Positions 27,201 through 39,872 of a stretch of 64,000 nt of DNA are shown one piece after another (positions within the stretch are counted from its first letter, which is position 1; the number at the start of each line of letters is the position of its first letter). The position numbers and the translations under genes were made by a program. The notes beneath the pieces were generated by a model. The model saw nothing but the letters and a program-made list of their open reading frames with translations. It was not told the origin of the DNA and ran no database searches. The stretch is taken from contig NC_080053.1 of assembly GCF_026212465.1 (NCBI RefSeq), positions 5,046,287-5,110,286 of the forward strand, in the 5' to 3' direction. The stretch is from Amaranthus tricolor. Taxonomy: Eukaryota > Streptophyta > Magnoliopsida > Caryophyllales > Amaranthaceae.

Positions 27201-30200
27201 ATCATATATGTAACTATCACATATGAAACAGGGATATGTTGTTGATATGTTTTTATGAGTTAAAGCTGTGCGTAGATGTCTTTCAGTTCTGTGAGTTTTC
27301 AAGGGATTAATGTTTGTATCCAGAAGTACTTTTATTTCAAAATACCCCTTCACCTGAATATATTTAGAGAATGACATTCTATATGGAGATTCAGAAATAT
27401 TGATGAAGAATATGTATAGCATGTATAGGGTTGACCGTTGACATGATTGAGAAGGAAAAAGAGTAGTTTACATGAAAAGGAAATTAGAAGATAACTTGGA
27501 ACTTTAGTTTGGAATATGGGAAGTTTTTATTGGGAGTAGGAAGTAGATTACTCAGAGTGTTATGTTTGTACTTTGTCATAGGGTTTTGTTTTTAATACGT
27601 TATTTCTTTCTAGTGGTAGCTGACTATTTTTGGCATTTGAGATGAAGCTGATGCTTGGATTGTGGAGTATAAAGGTTTTGGTTTTAATAATTTATTTTAA
27701 CTACTTTTTGTGTTAATCTCCTTTCAGTTTTCGGAGTATAAAGGCACTTCAATATACTATTCAAAGAGGCTTGGACACACTGGAAGCTTCTCGAAAAAGG
27801 TTGTTAGATCAACTGTTAGAGATCGATCAAACAATGGAAAAACCAAGAGATGCAGATGTAGAACGTGTACGGTACTGCCCCAATTGCTATTTTAATGTGG
27901 ATGGCCATTTGTGTGTCCATTGTGAAATGGACGAATTATTCCAGGTAACGTCACCAGGTATTTTTCTTCGTTCATGTGTCAGAGAAAGATCACTGCTTGT
28001 GGCATGTATGTAAGTTATTATCTTCCTTGTTTTAGGCTTATGAGGCTAGGCTCTTTCTTAAAAGAGGGAATAATGGCGTAATTATCTCATCTGCTGAGGA
28101 GGCAGTAGATCTACAGAAGAAAAGATTGGAGAGGAATCAATTTTATTCAAATTTGGCGCAAAAGTCAAAAAATGAGGCATCGTCAAGTGTGAATATTTTT
28201 GGCAGAAGCAAAAGGAACGCAGGGAATATGTTGATGGTGAGTTGCTCATTGCTCTGTGTTGCCTGTGAACTGATTTCAGCCCCTCTAGTTGTTTAACCTA
28301 TTACATAAAAAACATTGCCTTCATTAAACCTTGCTCCTTGCCATATGGCGCCTCCACTTTGTAATTGTGCTTTATTATTCTAGTATATAATAAATACAAA
28401 TGATTGATAGACCATGTCTAGACTCCAATCAACCATATATTTGGTAACACAACTAATATCTTTTGAACAAAATAAAATATTGATGAAAAAGTATACCTCA
28501 TTATATAAAGAATTTATAACATTTTCAGTTGCATATTTTTATAATTCAGAGTCTTTAAATTGCAACGAGTACCTTTGGCACCTTTTCTTCTTAAAAGTCC
28601 TACATGATATTATTTATAATTCAACCTCCCTTCAAAATGACAAACAAGTTTAGAGGTTGGAGAAGTTAATTATATTTGATTGGGATTCACGTTAATTGAA
28701 GAAAGACACTTAGCTAAAATACAATCCTTTATTTCTTGTGAAAAGCTAAAACATTAACCGTTAAGAGCAGAGGGTATTGCGCAGCACAAGATTTAGGCCT
28801 AATAAGAACTGTGTGATGAAAAATTATCCACCCCTGCATATTTATTTTCAATCTGAAGGATATAATACTTTCTCCCTTTCAACCAAAGTTTTTTAATCTT
28901 CACTCTTATTTTACTTAATTATAAGCCTCAACTTAGGTAATCAAAGTACACTTTGTTCCATCTTTTATTTATTTCATTGTTTCCCAGCATTTAATGCATT
29001 GTACATGGTCAAATTCTAGTTACCATATGCCCAATGGTTTAATGGTTATATAACTTAGCTATATTAGGTTAGGTTTTTTATTTTATTCACTCCTCTTCTC
29101 ATCTGTATTTGTGCCGAAGAGGGAGCTTTGCTGATTTGTTGCATGTTTCCTGAAGGTTTAGGACAAATTACATCAATGCAATGGATGGATTTGAATTTGT
29201 TAGGTTTGATTTTACTTTACTAGTATCTTGTTCATGCGTTTAGCTCTTGATATCATGTTCTGTAGGATTCAAGATTTCCATCTGAGCTGGAAATAATCCT
29301 AGGTGCAATAAAGAACTATTTTAAGGCATATTTAGGTAGAGAAGGTATATCAGAGGCCAGCAGACACCTGGTCCTTCTTGAGGTATGTGCTGGAAATATC
29401 ATTGCAGTTAACTTGCTGCTGTGCTTCTTTACTCGGTGTATTTTTCTGTAGTGTTGCTTATCTTTTTAGTGATGTTTTATCCAAAATTCTTTATTTTTTT
29501 TATCTCACCATTTTCAGTTGTATTAGTTTCACAATCTACAGTTGGTTAATTGATTGGACTTGTTGAAATTTTACCGTCTTCAATACAGAATATGAGGAAG
29601 GAATATTCTCATGCTAGATCACTAGCTACTGCTCAAGCTCAGGTTCTTCGTGCATATGATGAAATTAAGATGGCAACTTCAAGATTACGCTTAAAAGATA
29701 ATAATGAAGATAATTCTATAGATGCCCTGAGCCTAGAAGAACTGGACGTTGCTAGTGTGGAAAATTCTAGCGAGAAATTTGTGTCTTTGGCAGCATTATC
29801 ACGAATAAGGGGAAAACTTCGGTATTTGAAGGTAGTTGTTTAATTTTGATTCATGTGATTTTTTGGTTTTATATAGTTGTGCCTACAATTGATTGCTCAA
29901 TCTTTTGATGTGCATGGATGACGATTATGGTGTGGTTGATAGTATTTGTTTTTAGCAGTCAATGCTAGGCCGAATGTGAATTATTCTTAGGTTTTTCTTA
30001 TTACAACTAAAATTAACAAGTTAAACATTGGAGGGCATGTCTCTTTCTCATTTGACTTGTCTTAGTCTATCCTCTCAGGATTGTAGGTGAGTCTTCCTGT
30101 GGATTAATGAGTTATGACTATATAAAATTTGCTTGAATTGGCCAAGTGACTGGCTTTAAATGTTCAGTCACGTTAATAGTTAATACATGCTGCAGTTTAA

Positions 30201-33200
30201 GATCAAGATAGGCTGATATTTATTCAATATGTCTATTTATTAGTTTCTTGTCCGGTTCATTAAGTGTCAAAATTGACCCGATTAATCGAAGTCGAGTGTG
30301 ACCCGATCTTTCCCAAAATTACCCGTATATGAAAATCGAATCAAATTGTTAAGATATTTACATGCCCCAAGAACCGAAATTAATTTGGCCGGAGATATTA
30401 TACGCGGAACACTCCCGAACACCAAAATGGAAACCTCTATCCATAAGTTTGACTATGTGTTAGGGCACAAATTATATAGTGACGGTCAACAATTTTCCAT
30501 AGCTAGTTTGAGCAACAATACTGCACATGTGTAGGTGATTTTTAGGATGTAAATTCATAATCCGACCTAGTCAAATTCTATTCAAGATTAATATTCAAAT
30601 CGATTGGAGTTTTTTTTGAATAGGAGGATTAAAGTTGGAGCTTGGGTTGGAGTCATATTTTGCTAAAATCAATAATCCTTCCTGAATCTTTCTTTGAATA
30701 GTAGGAGAGCCACACCCATTATATTTTCACATATATTTCTAATTTTTGATAAATAAAATTGAGTCCTAATAAGTTCATACATGATGGTGGCCGACAAAAG
30801 TGTTTGATTCGCTTAAGTTTTTATTTATTTCAACTTATTGGAACTTAAGTTGACTTATTTCTTAATTAACTGCTTTTCACAAAGATAATATTACATTAGA
30901 AAAAACTATATTTTCTTAGGAGTCAAACCTCTTATGAGAATCCGAGTGCAGCTGGAGGAAATTAAAGCTGGTCTTTATTCTCAGCAAAAATTGGGTTATG
31001 TATCACCCATAATAGTCATCCCAAGTTAGTTTTGTACCGTTGCAGTAACTTACTGCAACGGTACAACACTAAACTAGGGATGACTATTGGGTGGCCTGAT
31101 TCCTAAGGAGAGCATATAATACTGATTTTATGAACCCGGTTATATTCCCATTGGTTTAGGTTAAATGGGTCATTGATGTGCCAACGGGATGGAGAAATGC
31201 TGCATAACCCATACTCGTATGAACACTGTTAGTTCGGAAGGAAAATGTTGAGGAAAATAACTTCAATATTGCATGTTTAGATGATATCTGAAATGTTCAC
31301 AATTGACAACAATGACTAAAATGTTGAGCAGCAGTGATGTAAATTTTGATGATAGTTCTTATAGCATGCAGGTTTTAGGGATGTCATTGGAGATTGATAC
31401 TTGATAGAAGTTTAACACCTAATCTTTAACTTAATAGGAATGGCCAGTAGGTATTTATTAAGTCTGTATTAAGATCACAATTCTTGACCATGTGAAGTGC
31501 ATCCTCCTGCAACAGTGACCTATGTGTCTGATATAATTAGGTTCTGTAATGTGTTTTACCTTAACGGTCATAATGGGAATTTTGTGTAATTTTTTTGTTA
31601 GGAAAATGTCATACTTGTTCTACTTCAACCATCTCGTTTTCTTCACAAAATTGATTCTAATGCATTACCATTTAGACAGGTAGTATTAGGTGATAATGGT
31701 AATTAGTGAATTTTAACATCTTTATATTCAAAGTTTCATCACCATGGGAATTTCATGGTACTTTTCATGAAAATTTACATTACAAATCATTTTCATTACC
31801 ACCATTTAATATCAACAACCAAATGGAGCCGTAAAAGTTTACTTGTCTATTTGTAAAGTTGGGGATTTGTGTGGCCTTTTTATTCATTTTTTTCAAGGTG
31901 GCTCATAGCTGACGTAGCTTGGGCCACCTTGTAGCCTTTAGCCTACAATGTATTTTATTTATAGTCCCTTCTAATGATTTAGCTTTCTACTTTCAGGGAT
32001 TAGTAAATTCTAAACAGAAATCAGAAACAGACAACGCCGTAGCTGCTTCACTAGATTCCCCCCCTTCGAAGAATGATATTAATATCAGATTGGCTGAAGA
32101 AACGTGTCCTATATGTCAAGAGACACTTCAAAATCAAAAAATGGTGTTTCCATGTGGACATATAACATGCTGCAAATGTAAGTTTCTCTATCCAAATATT
32201 TTGAATACACATATTGTGACTTGCGAGAAACCAACATTCAGGCAATTTAAAGTCTGTTTTAAGATTGTGTTGATTAATTGAAAGTAGTTTTTTAAGCTCT
32301 CTTAGTACAAAGGATTTATACTCTATAACCTATTCTCTCCCCTTTTTTCTTCTTTTTGTTGTTGCAAGCAAGATTGAGAAGGTATGAGATGAAGGTTATG
32401 TAGAATATTTAGAAAAAGGCTGATTGGTCAAGGAGACTCCACAATGCCAAAGCCGTAAACCCAACAATAAGGACACTTGAGAATGAAAGACTGAATTTTT
32501 TTTAAAATTTATTTTGGGGCTGGGGGCTATATACCCAAAAAATCAACTAAGAATGCCAAAAGCCTATAACTCTGCTTTCCTAGTGGGGAGCAAAGTCAGG
32601 TTTGCTGGCTGTGATTGGACCTACCAGGGTATTGTTGATGATGAGAAAAAGGGGGATGGTGCAAACTTGTAGGACGGATTGTTGTCAACCTTGTGAAAGT
32701 GTTAAAGATACCTTGATGGTCATGACTCATGAGCACTGTGATACTGTCTTAGCATTTATGCGTTTGGCTTCTCCTCTGAAAGTTCTTTGCCTTTTTTCCT
32801 AATAATATTGGATATCAAATCATTATTGCATTGCATGTCTGAAGCTGTGTCCTTTCAACCTTAATTTGTTTGTCTTCACATGTAGGGGTTGTTAGGTATG
32901 ACAAGCGGAAATTTAAGGGAAGAGGAATGCATAAAGCAAAGTAAGGGTAATGTTAAGTGTATAATTAATCATTGTTTGGTATAAAGAGATGTAAGGGAAT
33001 GAGAAGAAAGAGAGAGAACCAAAAAAAGAGAATTGGTGTATAGTGAGAAATGAGTGGTAACAATTTAGAGGTATCCATTACCCGTATGAAAGGGATTGGG
33101 TTAACTCAATGGAATGAGTTAAGTGAATTCCTTACTTAAACCTAAAAAGCTCAAACACCCCCATAGTTTCTAAAAACATCTATGAAATTTTAACATTTAT

Positions 33201-35606
33201 ACTCTAATGTTGCCTCCAGTCCTTGAACTTGTGCATACTGGTTATATGGTAATATTATTCAGGTTTGTTTGCAATAACTGAGCGCAATGCAATTCCTAAT
33301 AGCAAGGTTCAAGACAAGTGGGTGATTTGTCCTACTTGTCGGCAACATTCTGAATTTGAGAGCATTGCTTTTGCTGATGATGCGCGGAATAAATCCTTAG
33401 TCGAGAAGAATGAAAATTCCGAGGCTTCTGTATCTGTCCAGGGATCATATGGCACAAAGGTACTTGTTTTTCTTACCTAAGTGCTGTGAAGTTCGTCCTC
33501 AGGTTGTCAGTACTGTAAGGCTCATGTTAATTTGTCTTTTTGAAGATTGAAGCAATAACAAGGAGAATCCTATGGATAAAGTCATGCGATCCAAAGGCTA
33601 AGATACTTGTTTTTTCCAGCTGGAATGATGTCCTTGATGTTTTGGAGCATGCTTTTTCTGCTAATGAGATTAGCTTTGTTCGTATGAAAGGGGGAAGGTA
33701 ACAAGATTTCCAGATTGTTTGCTAAATTATAACAGGTTGTTACAAAAAAATTGGTTCTTTATTACTGAATCCAACTTAAAGGTCTTGTAATAGAGTTCAT
33801 ATAAGACCTCCAAGCCCTATGGACGCTTTCTCTTTTCCTGCATTTCATCGATCTGAATCAATAAACTGAATATATTATCCTCCAACTGAATCTGTTCTTG
33901 ACCAGTAGAACTTATTAGACCTAAATTGGTTTGCTGTGTATGTTGTGAAGTGAAATTTATTTGATAACAGACCCCATATATCCAACAAATTTTCCTGATG
34001 TGCTGTCTGTGATGCATAGTGCAAAAATGCCGTATTGGAACATTGACGCGGTTATCATATCGCCAAATATCGGACAAAAGCATGACATATCCGTCGAAAC
34101 GGCTCAAAATGAGATTTTTTAGATCTTCACAATAGGAGAAATTTATGTTCAATTTTTAGAAACCATTACAAATTTGCATTATGCTGTGATGTTTATTGAT
34201 GATTTATAATCACAGGAAAAGATCACAAACTGTGTTGAGCGCTTTTAAAGGACAGAAAATGGTGGAAAAGGGTAGTGGCAAGATGAATGATCAACACAAG
34301 CCAGAGACAAAGTTTATCCAAGTGCTGCTACTCTTAGTTCAGCATGGAGCAAATGGCCTTAACCTCCTGGAAGCTCAACATGTCATTCTTGTTGAGCCCC
34401 TCCTCAATCCAGCTGTTGAAGCACAAGCAATCAGTAGAGTTCACCGCGTTGGGCAGACCAGTAAAACTTGTGTTCATCGGTTCCTGGTACGCAGTGTTTA
34501 CTTGAAATAATTTTGATTGTATTTGATGATGATAGTTTACTGAATCATATGCCTCCCCATCCGTGTGTCCCCTGTTCATCTTGTTCTTCCAGGGTAAAAA
34601 TGAAGAATTGGATATTTCTTTATTGATTCACTCGCTAAATGTGTAAAAGCTTTTTGATCTATAGACTTCATTTTTCCTGTGAACTAAAGCTACAATCATT
34701 ATTATAAAGAAACTATGGCTAAGTAAACATAGGTGTTATCCCCCTTTCTGAAAATTGCCTAATGGTGAAAACTTCAACTTAACCTCAAAGTGACAAAATT
34801 TCTCGTAAAGTAATACTAACAGTATTAAGAACCAGTATGGTAGAAGACTTGTAAATTGTTCAATTTTTGGGCCGTAGCTAATTCAAAGAGATAAAAAAAG
34901 TAATTTGCGTGTGCGAATAATTTTCTACAATTGGGTTTATTCAGTGATTTTTAATATTTAATATGCAAAGTTGGTTTGAGCATGTGCAAGGTGTTAAAAA
35001 AGCCTGAAAAATCATTTTACTTTTATTTTAGTTATTTTTTGGCTTTTAAATTCCAAAATAATGTAAAAAAAAATTAGGGCATCAAAAATTTTTCCCTGAG
35101 AATACGACAAGTTATTTAATAATGGTTATTAATATAGATAAATTTCTCCACCCCTCCCCTCCCACACTAAGTATGATGGGAGCAAATATAGATAAATCGA
35201 GTATTAAAGATGGGTAGAAAATAATCAATAGGTGAGATTATTCATAGGGAATGAGTGAAATATTTGATTATTTTTGACAATTTTCCCCTTTTTAATTAGT
35301 TTTGTATCTAATTCTGTAAACCTTTTTCTGTTGCAGGTTAAGGATACCGTTGAAGAAAGCATTTACAGATTGAACAAGAGCAGAAACGCCAGTTCTATTA
35401 TTAGCGGAAATAAGAAAAACCAAGATCTGCCAATTTTGACCTTGAAAGACATCGAGTCCCTGTTTGCAGTATCACCTCCCGCAACAGAAACAGCAGCAAC
35501 AACAGCAGACAGTAATGATGAACAAAGCGGGAGTTTAGCGCATTTACCGCCATCTGTGGCTGCTGCCATAGCTGCCGAGAGAAGGCTTGGCCAATCTACC
35601 TTGTGA
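18214..35606 (+). CDS. SHPRH-like SNF2 ATPase / RING E3 ubiquitin ligase, 16 exons
   Basis: Exons: 18214-19007, 19100-19309, 21178-21239, 21968-22445, 23065-23265, 23769-24972, 26215-26381, 27728-27944, 28036-28236, 29266-29382, 29589-29831, 31997-32177, 33263-33459, 33546-33697, 34216-34486, 35337-35606. All are in phase, giving 1654 aa, close to the Arabidopsis homologue At2g40770. Walker A is GLGKT (359-363), followed by a PHD-type finger (about 405-485). The Walker B box is DEAQ (601-604), then TGTPIQ. A TPR-like helical linker lies at about 814-877. A C3HC4 RING (CPIC...CGH...CPTC) starts at Cys1335, and the C-lobe has ILVFSSW and QAISRVHRVGQ (1545-1555). Family knowledge: nuclear; animal SHPRH polyubiquitinates PCNA in DNA-damage tolerance. 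The PHD and RING inserted within the split ATPase are typical of the family. Plant function is inferred. Confidence 0.93.
19370..20140 (-). pseudogene. Degraded copia integrase/pol fragment, antisense in SHPRH intron 2
   Basis: Read on the minus strand, remnants of a copia polyprotein appear in order: an integrase-like stretch (DVFTEFHAKVDRE, then RSDNGGEY in another frame) at about 20080-19870, then the post-integrase motif HPKAEFGYRLW at 19720-19650, then an acidic stretch to about 19400. Stops and frame shifts are frequent. The fragment abuts sense-oriented copia RNase H sequence at 20140-20410, so the locus is scrambled. Confidence 0.75.
20140..20657 (+). mobile_element. Copia RNase H 3' end plus LTR in SHPRH intron 2
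   Basis: The plus strand encodes RNase H C-terminal motifs (YALHCDNQSTFHLAKYP, VRYNWI, NDSDIMTKVL) across shifted frames, ending near 20410. A polypurine tract (GGGATTGGGAGAT) leads into a TG...CA repeat beginning TGTTGGAATAATTC at 20428 and ending ATATCGACA at 20657, about 230 bp, interpreted as the 3' LTR. No matching 5' LTR was found. Confidence 0.7.
22543..22556 (+). repeat. G-homopolymer tract
   Basis: A run of about a dozen G residues, followed by A and GGGG, lies in intron 4 of the SHPRH-like gene. The exact length is likely to be polymorphic or error-prone. Confidence 0.8.
25528..25870 (+). pseudogene. RTE-type LINE 3' coding remnant in SHPRH intron 6
   Basis: The plus strand shows the decayed C-terminal signature common to plant non-LTR retrotransposon RTs: TEMHMLSWMSG, then later a FGV-like stretch and ERGRPTWI in shifted frames. 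It resembles the better-preserved copy at 45700-46125. Multiple stops show it is dead. Confidence 0.65.
26906..27165. mobile_element. Stowaway MITE (Tc1/mariner type), near-intact
   Basis: The ends are CTCCCTCCTATTCACCC and, on the opposite strand, CTCCCTCGTATTCACCC. The inverted similarity continues through TGTGCCTCATTTG versus GTGTCTCATTTCC. TA flanks both sides as expected for the target duplication. It is 260 bp, non-coding, and sits in SHPRH intron 7. Confidence 0.92.
30260..30560. repeat. Dispersed CCCGA-rich repeat fragment in SHPRH intron 11
   Basis: Motifs such as GACCCGATTAATCGAAG and GACCCGATC, and a 78-codon chance ORF, resemble the CGGTT/CCCGA-type repeats at 54.1-55.2 kb and 63.6-63.9 kb in wording. 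Orientation and boundaries are not resolved. Confidence 0.35.
31003..31094. repeat. Near-perfect ~90-bp palindrome (hairpin)
   Basis: The arms ATAATAGTCATCCCAAGTTA and GTACCGTTGCAGTAA are mirrored by TTACTGCAACGGTAC and TAAACTAGGGATGACTATT around a one-base centre. The inner 15 bp pair perfectly, and the outer part has a few mismatches and a bulge. It lies in SHPRH intron 11. It could be a tiny foldback transposon or a small-RNA precursor. Confidence 0.85.
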
Positions 35607-35865
35607 TTGTTGCTTCCCTTTCTTTCATTTCATGTTTGTCTCTGTCTTGATCAGTGTTTGTGTTAGATGTGTTAGTTCCAAAAATCTGGGAGTGCCCTTG
35701 TTTTTTAGGGTACTTGGGCCTGATTGCAAATTGCAATGAACTGGTGAAAGAAATTTTTTTTTAAATTGGTGCACATAGTGATAGTACTCTTTTTCATTCT
35801 GCAGTTATTAGAATTTCAGGAGTAAGATTAATTCATTGTTTATTAGGCTGTTAGGGATATACCAA

Positions 35866-35866
<1 letters not shown>

Positions 35867-35899
<33 letters not shown>
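35867..35899. repeat. (TA)n microsatellite
   Basis: About 16 TA units lie downstream of the SHPRH-like gene. Confidence 0.95.
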
Positions 35900-35901
<2 letters not shown>

Positions 35902-36576
35902 ATAGCTGCAGCAGGCTTTTTTATAGTGATTATAGGGATGTGTCACAATTAGCTGATAGTTGATGTCAATCAGTTGTTTTTATGAGCTGATTTGGTCAGT
36001 TAATTTTGAAAATGATGTTTAATAAGTTGTTTCAATCAGTTAATATACCAAACACTAGTAATAAGGTTTGACCACTCAACCATTTACTTATTACCACCCT
36101 AAAATTGCTAACAAATATTACCACCCTATACAATTTAATTAATCTATTCAAGTTAAATTATGCAGTGAATTGTTGTTAATTTAAAAGATATTTGATCAAA
36201 ATCAAATAATTGGAACATGGTATATTACTCACATATCAGTGGTTCTTGAGGTTATTTTTATGGGGTAAGTTTAAGAGTATTTTGTAGTGGATTTGTTCCA
36301 AGTCTTTTCTCACCTCTTGAATTGGTTCGTCTTTCTCCTTTTCTTAATCTTCAGTTGCTATTTTCAGTTCAGTTTGTTTATTTGCTTTGCAATTACCCAA
36401 ACATTGTTCTAACTTCTACTCATATCTCTTATGTTCCCCGTTCATTCCTTTCAACGGCTTTTAGTTATCATAAATTCTCAAATAAAATAAATCTTAGAGA
36501 TTATTTTTATTAAGTTGGTCTAATATGCAGTATATGTCTTAAAATAGTCGCTTATACATTTAAATTGATCATTTAT

Positions 36577-37070
36577 TGTTGAACATTTAGAGTATATATA
36601 GACCCTAGATTTGTATATACTACATACTTAGTATAGTAGTGAGACTAAATAAATATATTATAAGTCCAAATTAAATGCCTCAAAGAATTTGATGAATCAT
36701 TACTTTGATTCATAAGTTTTGTTTGATGAATCATTACTTTGATTCATAAGCTTTGCTTGTGAAACATTACTTTGATTCATAAGCTTTGCTTGGTGAAACA
36801 CTTTTGTTTCAAAAGAAGGTATTGTTTGATGCATAGCTCTATAAATAGAGGTTGCATGCCAAGGGACATTCCATCCCAATGTCTTATGATTTATGATTTC
36901 TCTCTTAAGAATACTCTCATTTTTGTTCTTCCTTTCATGAGATAATATTGAGAAAGTATTAACTTTTAATATCATCAAAGTTCATAATTCACTACAACAC
37001 TTGTATTTACTATTGCAATTTCCTTTTGCTAGGATTTTGTTGTGTAGATTGTATCTCATTGTGAATTTCA
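36577..37070 (+). mobile_element. Solo LTR with 5-bp target-site duplication
   Basis: It begins TGTTGAACATTTAG and ends GTGAATTTCA. TTTAT lies immediately on both sides (36572-36576 and 37071-37075), a perfect 5-bp duplication. TATAAATAGAGG at about 36841 would be the LTR promoter, so the orientation is plus. It contains about three tandem copies (roughly 36690-36800) of a 40-bp unit including TTACTTTGATTCATAAG. The class is probably copia. No internal region is present. Confidence 0.85.
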
Positions 37071-37359
37071 TTTATCATCCCAAGCACCTTTGTGGGAGAA
37101 ATATCACAATAGGAAAGTGCATGAACGCCTTCTACTTATATCAAGTTTCCGAGCGACTTCTCTGATTGTCGCAACCTTATCTTCATGGTGTCCATTTGGT
37201 GATTTACAAAGTAAGGAGTTCCATTGCCATCCACACAAGGGAAATACAAATCGATTTGTTTATTTGTATTTGCATTATATTTCAAATATTTATAACCTTA
37301 AAATTTTCAACATAAAAATTTAGTTAGTTACGAACTCGTCTCATGGTAAGATAGTGTCC

Positions 37360-37550
37360 TAATTAAGTAGAGGAGTTCGTTCGGGTCATCAGGTCGGTTT
37401 TATGTGTTTAGGGTCGGTTCAAAATCGAGTTTTGTGTCCACGACAATTTTTACGTAATTATAAATTTATATGAACGTGGGTCAAGCCGAATTCGGTTATA
37501 AAATCGGGTAAATATCGAATTATTGAATCTATTTTAATTATTTTTCGACC
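37360..37550. repeat. Dispersed repeat family, copy A (GGTCGGTTCAAAATCGA type)
   Basis: The segments TCAGGTCGG, GGTTCAAAATCGA, GTGTCCACGAC, AATTATAAATTTAT and GGGTAAATATCGAATTA match, in the same order, the stretch at 51600-51755. It is a dispersed repeat of unknown class. Confidence 0.6.
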
Positions 37551-37794
37551 TAATTAAACATGCTCGTTAGTTATCAAATTTTTTATATAGTTTGAGTTTG
37601 ACCATTCAATAAAAAACTTCCACGCTGACATCATGGATTATGTAACCGTAATTGCTCAATTTCATAATTTTGAATGATCGAACATTTGGTTTAGATTAGG
37701 TTACTTTTTGTTTTTCACACTTTTTAAAGCAATTCAATATCTCAAAATAAAATATATACTATAAAATATTTATAAATAGTATATATATAGTGTA

Positions 37795-38611
37795 TTTGCT
37801 GGAACATGACTCTTAGTACTAAGATTCTGAAAGAGGAAAAATTCCAATCACCACCATGAACGAAGGACCGGACGAAGCAGCCAGGACCCCCATAGAGGTC
37901 CTGGCTCCCTAAGAAAGACGACTTAGCTCCCTGAAGAACTAAACTTACTCCTTAGCTAAGATTCAGGACAATAGGTCGCACAAAAGCAGTAGGGTCATAT
38001 CAAAAGGGCCCTGACAGAGAAAGAAGAACATAAATACCTGCAAAATGATTAACCCTGCAGAACGATAACAACGGAAATGATGACTTGGCAAGAGACAACT
38101 GTAGTTATGCTCAGAAAAGCTGTCAATACTTGTATAAGGCAAGGCACCACACCTACCTCGTACTCTATCCATATAGGTGTACTAAAAGACAAGGAGAAGG
38201 GACCATGGTGTAAGGATCAGAAAAGCACCAAATGCCATATACGCATACGAAATATTCTATCTCTCTCTCTCCACTGATCTCGAGAAAGATTCTATTAAGG
38301 TAAAAGCTTAAACTGCCATTAGGGTTTTGGAAACCTCTCCTAAGGCCCACCACTATAAATATACAGTGCCATGCATCACCAAGGGTAACGTAACTTTTAC
38401 ACTAAAACCCAAGCATTATTCTCTCGTACAAAAATACCTCTAATTCCTTATAAACTTTATCAGCAATCATCTCAAAACCTACTAACTTAATCATCGGAGG
38501 AGGGGCCCCGGAGGACCCCATTCCGGACCTCGTTTTGCTACCTTGTGTAGGAAAACACGGTGAAACAGTAGAAAAGGCAACTCAGACCTCCCCAATAGTT
38601 CATATACACTG
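37795..38611 (+). mobile_element. Probable solo LTR of Gypsy type
   Basis: GC-richer sequence than its surroundings, with CCAGGACCCCCATAGAGGTC, a TATA-like CTATAAATATACAG at about 38353, and a downstream ATCATCGGAGGAGGGGCC followed by GGACCCC, which is wording typical of plant Gypsy LTRs. Possible ends are TGTATTTGC at 37791 and AGTTCA at about 38611. These would be flanked by TATAG and TATAC, an imperfect duplication. Boundaries are tentative. Confidence 0.5.
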
Positions 38612-39080
38612 TGAATCTTAAAAGACATTTACTTCATCTTTGTTGAGAGTGTTAATTGTTCTCTCCACAGCCGAAACATATGGTATATTTTTTAAATTTT
38701 TTTATGCTTTTAAATTTGTTACGCACCATTTAAAAATTCTCGCTGTGATTTGCTAATACATGAAATACTCCCTCTAGCTATTGTCTCATTTACTAATACA
38801 CGTTTGATGTTATATGATGTTACTAATACAATTCTTAATATATAATCATATATAATTCAATTCTTAAAAATAATAAAAATTTAAGACGAATAAATAAAAT
38901 TTCATTAGATCGAGCATGTTTTAACTAATCAATTAAAAATAAAACAATGCAATTCTAAAGTGCTCGATAATTGGTAAAAAAAATAAAAAAAATCCGAGAA
39001 TTTTAAAAGAAAGAGAGGAATATGATAATTTAATCAAGAATATTTAATTAGAATATTCAAAAACAGCCCACATCAAGTCA

Positions 39081-39088
39081 CACGTGGC
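39081..39088. promoter_or_regulatory. G-box/ABRE-type motif CACGTGGC
   Basis: A perfect CACGTGGC lies about 930 bp upstream of the small gene at 40010. bZIP/bHLH factors bind such sites in light and ABA responses (general knowledge). A single site this far upstream is only suggestive. Confidence 0.35.
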
Positions 39089-39617
39089 AATCACAATCTC
39101 AACCTCACAATGACACCAAACAAATAGGGTTATTAGTCATCCACAAGTCACAACAAAATGACTAAATAATTAAAATTATGAGTTTTCCATTGTATCATTA
39201 TTTTATGGAGGGTATGAGTATAAATTTTTGTGGATAATACATGAATATTAGTATAAAAAGTTATATCCGTCATGTTTATTGTGTTTATTGGATAGTGGTG
39301 GGTATAAGTTCTTGCCTCATACCCTGCAGTCCAGTCCAAGTCCAATATCCACCTCTGTACTATAGCTGCTTCTTCTATATTTACAATATATCAATGTATA
39401 TTGATTTTGTATATCTTTATTAAAAATTATTGATAAAAATTAACGATATTAATTTATTTAATTGTATTGTTAAATATTAGATATACAATTAAATTTATAA
39501 AGAATTTTAAAGCATATAACAGGGACAGGGAATGTAAAGCAAGTATTATCTCGTTAACTATAATAGATGAGGATGATTTTGAATGCATAACGACCTAAAC
39601 AAATACATAAAAACTTG

Positions 39618-39872
39618 GACGAGACAGTCTTATTATGAGACCGTTAATTTGGGCCGGCCCAATTCGCACGTGTAACAACATTTTAATTTTCTGGGCATTT
39701 ATCAATTTTGACTTTAAAGATATCAATTTTGAAAATTGACACTTTAAGGTCAAAATTAATACCTTTAAGATCAAAATTGAAAAATACCCAAAAATAAAAA
39801 AAATAACCAAATTATTACATGCACAAATTGAGTCGATCCAATTTAACGGTTTTATTATGAGTTCATCTCGTC
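39618..39872. mobile_element. MITE with long (~60 bp) imperfect terminal inverted repeats
   Basis: The left end GACGAGACAG...TTATTATGAGACCGTTAATT is mirrored by the right end, whose reverse strand reads GACGAGATGAACTCATAATA then AAACCGTTAAATTGG. Pairing continues through GGGCCGGCCCAATTCGCACG versus GGATCGACTCAATTTGTGCA. It is 255 bp and non-coding, and ends about 75 bp upstream of a gene's TATA box. The long TIRs suggest a Mutator-like or similar non-autonomous element. Confidence 0.8.

Noticed and set aside
37090..37323. 77-codon ORF following the solo LTR
   Set aside because: No similarity is recognised and the composition is ordinary intergenic. The region just follows the LTR target duplication.
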